Source: CAAGNP01 sp045595965
GTDB lineage: Bacteria; Bacteroidota; Bacteroidia; Bacteroidales; UBA932
Assembly: GCA_045595965.1 (NCBI GenBank)
Contig: JAZOBN010000019.1
Location: 1 to 51,951 of the forward strand
Reading direction: 5' to 3'
DNA length: 51,951 bases
In this document: positions 51,792 to 51,951 of the stretch, piece by piece
Numbering within the stretch: the first letter of the stretch is position 1
Layout: every line of letters begins with the position of its first letter
Translations under genes and position numbers: made by a program
The notes under the pieces: model-generated
What the model was told of the DNA's origin: nothing
Databases searched by the model: none
The model's input: the letters and a program-made list of their open reading frames with translations, nothing else

Positions 51792-51817
51792 CAAAAAAAC
51801 CACCCATAAAAATGATG

Positions 51818-51951
51818 TGACCCCCAAAAGTTGGACGGTTTAACATTATTAAGAGGCTGACTTAGATTGGAACAGAGCTCGGTATTGCACCGGGCTCATT
51901 CCTTTTAGCCTCAGTTTGATTCTATCATTATTGTAGTAGCGTATGTACTTG
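51818..51951 (-). mobile_element. IS3-family insertion sequence, right (3') end, truncated by window edge
   Basis: The IS tip reads TGACCCCCAAAAGTTGGACG from 51818 inward, a typical IS3-family terminal repeat, and the last codons of OrfB end 29 bases inside it. The element runs off the window. Orientation matches that of the IS at 1-135, and the two tips are similar (TGACCCCCAAAAGTTGGAC against TGAACCCCGAAAGTTAGAC), as expected for the right and left ends of one IS type. Confidence 0.8.
51849..51951 (-). CDS. IS3-family transposase OrfB, C-terminal 34 residues (partial)
   Basis: The frame open from the window edge reads KYIRYYNNDRIKLRLKGMSP and continues VQYRALFQSKSAS before TAA at 51849. 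This is the classic OrfB end (integrase core C-terminus, YNxxRxKxxLxGMSPxxYR). The DDE catalytic residues lie outside the window. Confidence 0.85.
   Translation of the reverse strand, partial: KYIRYYNNDRIKLRLKGMSPVQYRALFQSKSAS

Noticed and set aside
1..51951. Composite transposon formed by the two IS3 ends
   Set aside because: The enclosed genes are mostly essential housekeeping genes; a contig break at repeated IS copies is simpler.
1..51951. tRNA, rRNA or CRISPR arrays
   Set aside because: No cloverleaf with conserved T-loop, no rRNA stretch and no regularly spaced short repeats were seen in the gaps between genes.

Overview
This 52-kb window is chromosomal DNA from a member of the Bacteroidota, most likely the order Bacteroidales. 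Four things point there. Most genes are preceded by the Bacteroidota -7 promoter element TAnnTTTG rather than a sigma70 -10 box. Shine-Dalgarno sequences are scarce. Many proteins belong to lineage-typical families: S46 dipeptidyl peptidase, a DUF4136 lipoprotein, a two-subunit transketolase, YfhO, a PiT transporter with a PhoU-like tail, and a second EF-G. Predicted lipoproteins are common. Both ends of the window lie inside IS3-family insertion sequences in the same orientation, with related terminal repeats. The window is therefore probably a whole draft contig broken at IS copies.

Layout. 0.1-6.1 kb (minus): a tightly packed run of two transketolase subunits flanking an aromatic-rich lipoprotein and a small beta-barrel protein, then an ECF sigma factor, its probable anti-sigma factor, a Spy/CpxP-like periplasmic protein, a LolD-type ATPase and a tRNA m6A methyltransferase whose 3' end is cut by an IS. 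6.2-13.4 kb: lepA, a YdfG-like SDR divergent from an EamA permease, an EF-G paralogue lacking the catalytic histidine, rnhB and a SIMPL protein. 13.4-17.4 kb: a phosphate module, with a PhoB-like regulator, a histidine kinase without membrane segments, a Pho-box-like repeat and the PiT-PhoU transporter. 17.4-21.7 kb: glycerate kinase, divergent from DPP7-type peptidase plus Mrp. 22.0-33.2 kb (minus): rsmA-mutS-ABC permease-beta-lactamase-fold protein-glycosyltransferase-cstA-yfhO, transcribed from a promoter before rsmA, with a further promoter before yfhO.

33.2-41.8 kb is an accessory island between rsmA and aspS, all on the minus strand. It holds a WYL regulator, a decayed ATPase/exonuclease chimera, a 1129-residue HAD-like/Pif1 helicase/coiled-coil fusion, a DUF2130 coiled-coil protein and an AlbA_2-type ATP-binding regulator. 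Base composition differs sharply from gene to gene, and the gene types resemble those of defence or DNA-processing islands. 42.0-51.8 kb returns to housekeeping: aspS-yqeY, then thyA-folA-NSS transporter-M28 peptidase, an SGNH/endonuclease pair and ychF.

The most novel signals are: (1) two intergenic palindromic elements (21786-21917 plus strand, 33205-33323 minus strand) with the same multi-hairpin core, a compensatory base change and unrelated long outer stems; (2) the WYL/HAD-Pif1/DUF2130/AlbA_2 island; (3) the self-contained phosphate-sensing module with a bidirectional Pho box. I saw no tRNA, rRNA or CRISPR array.
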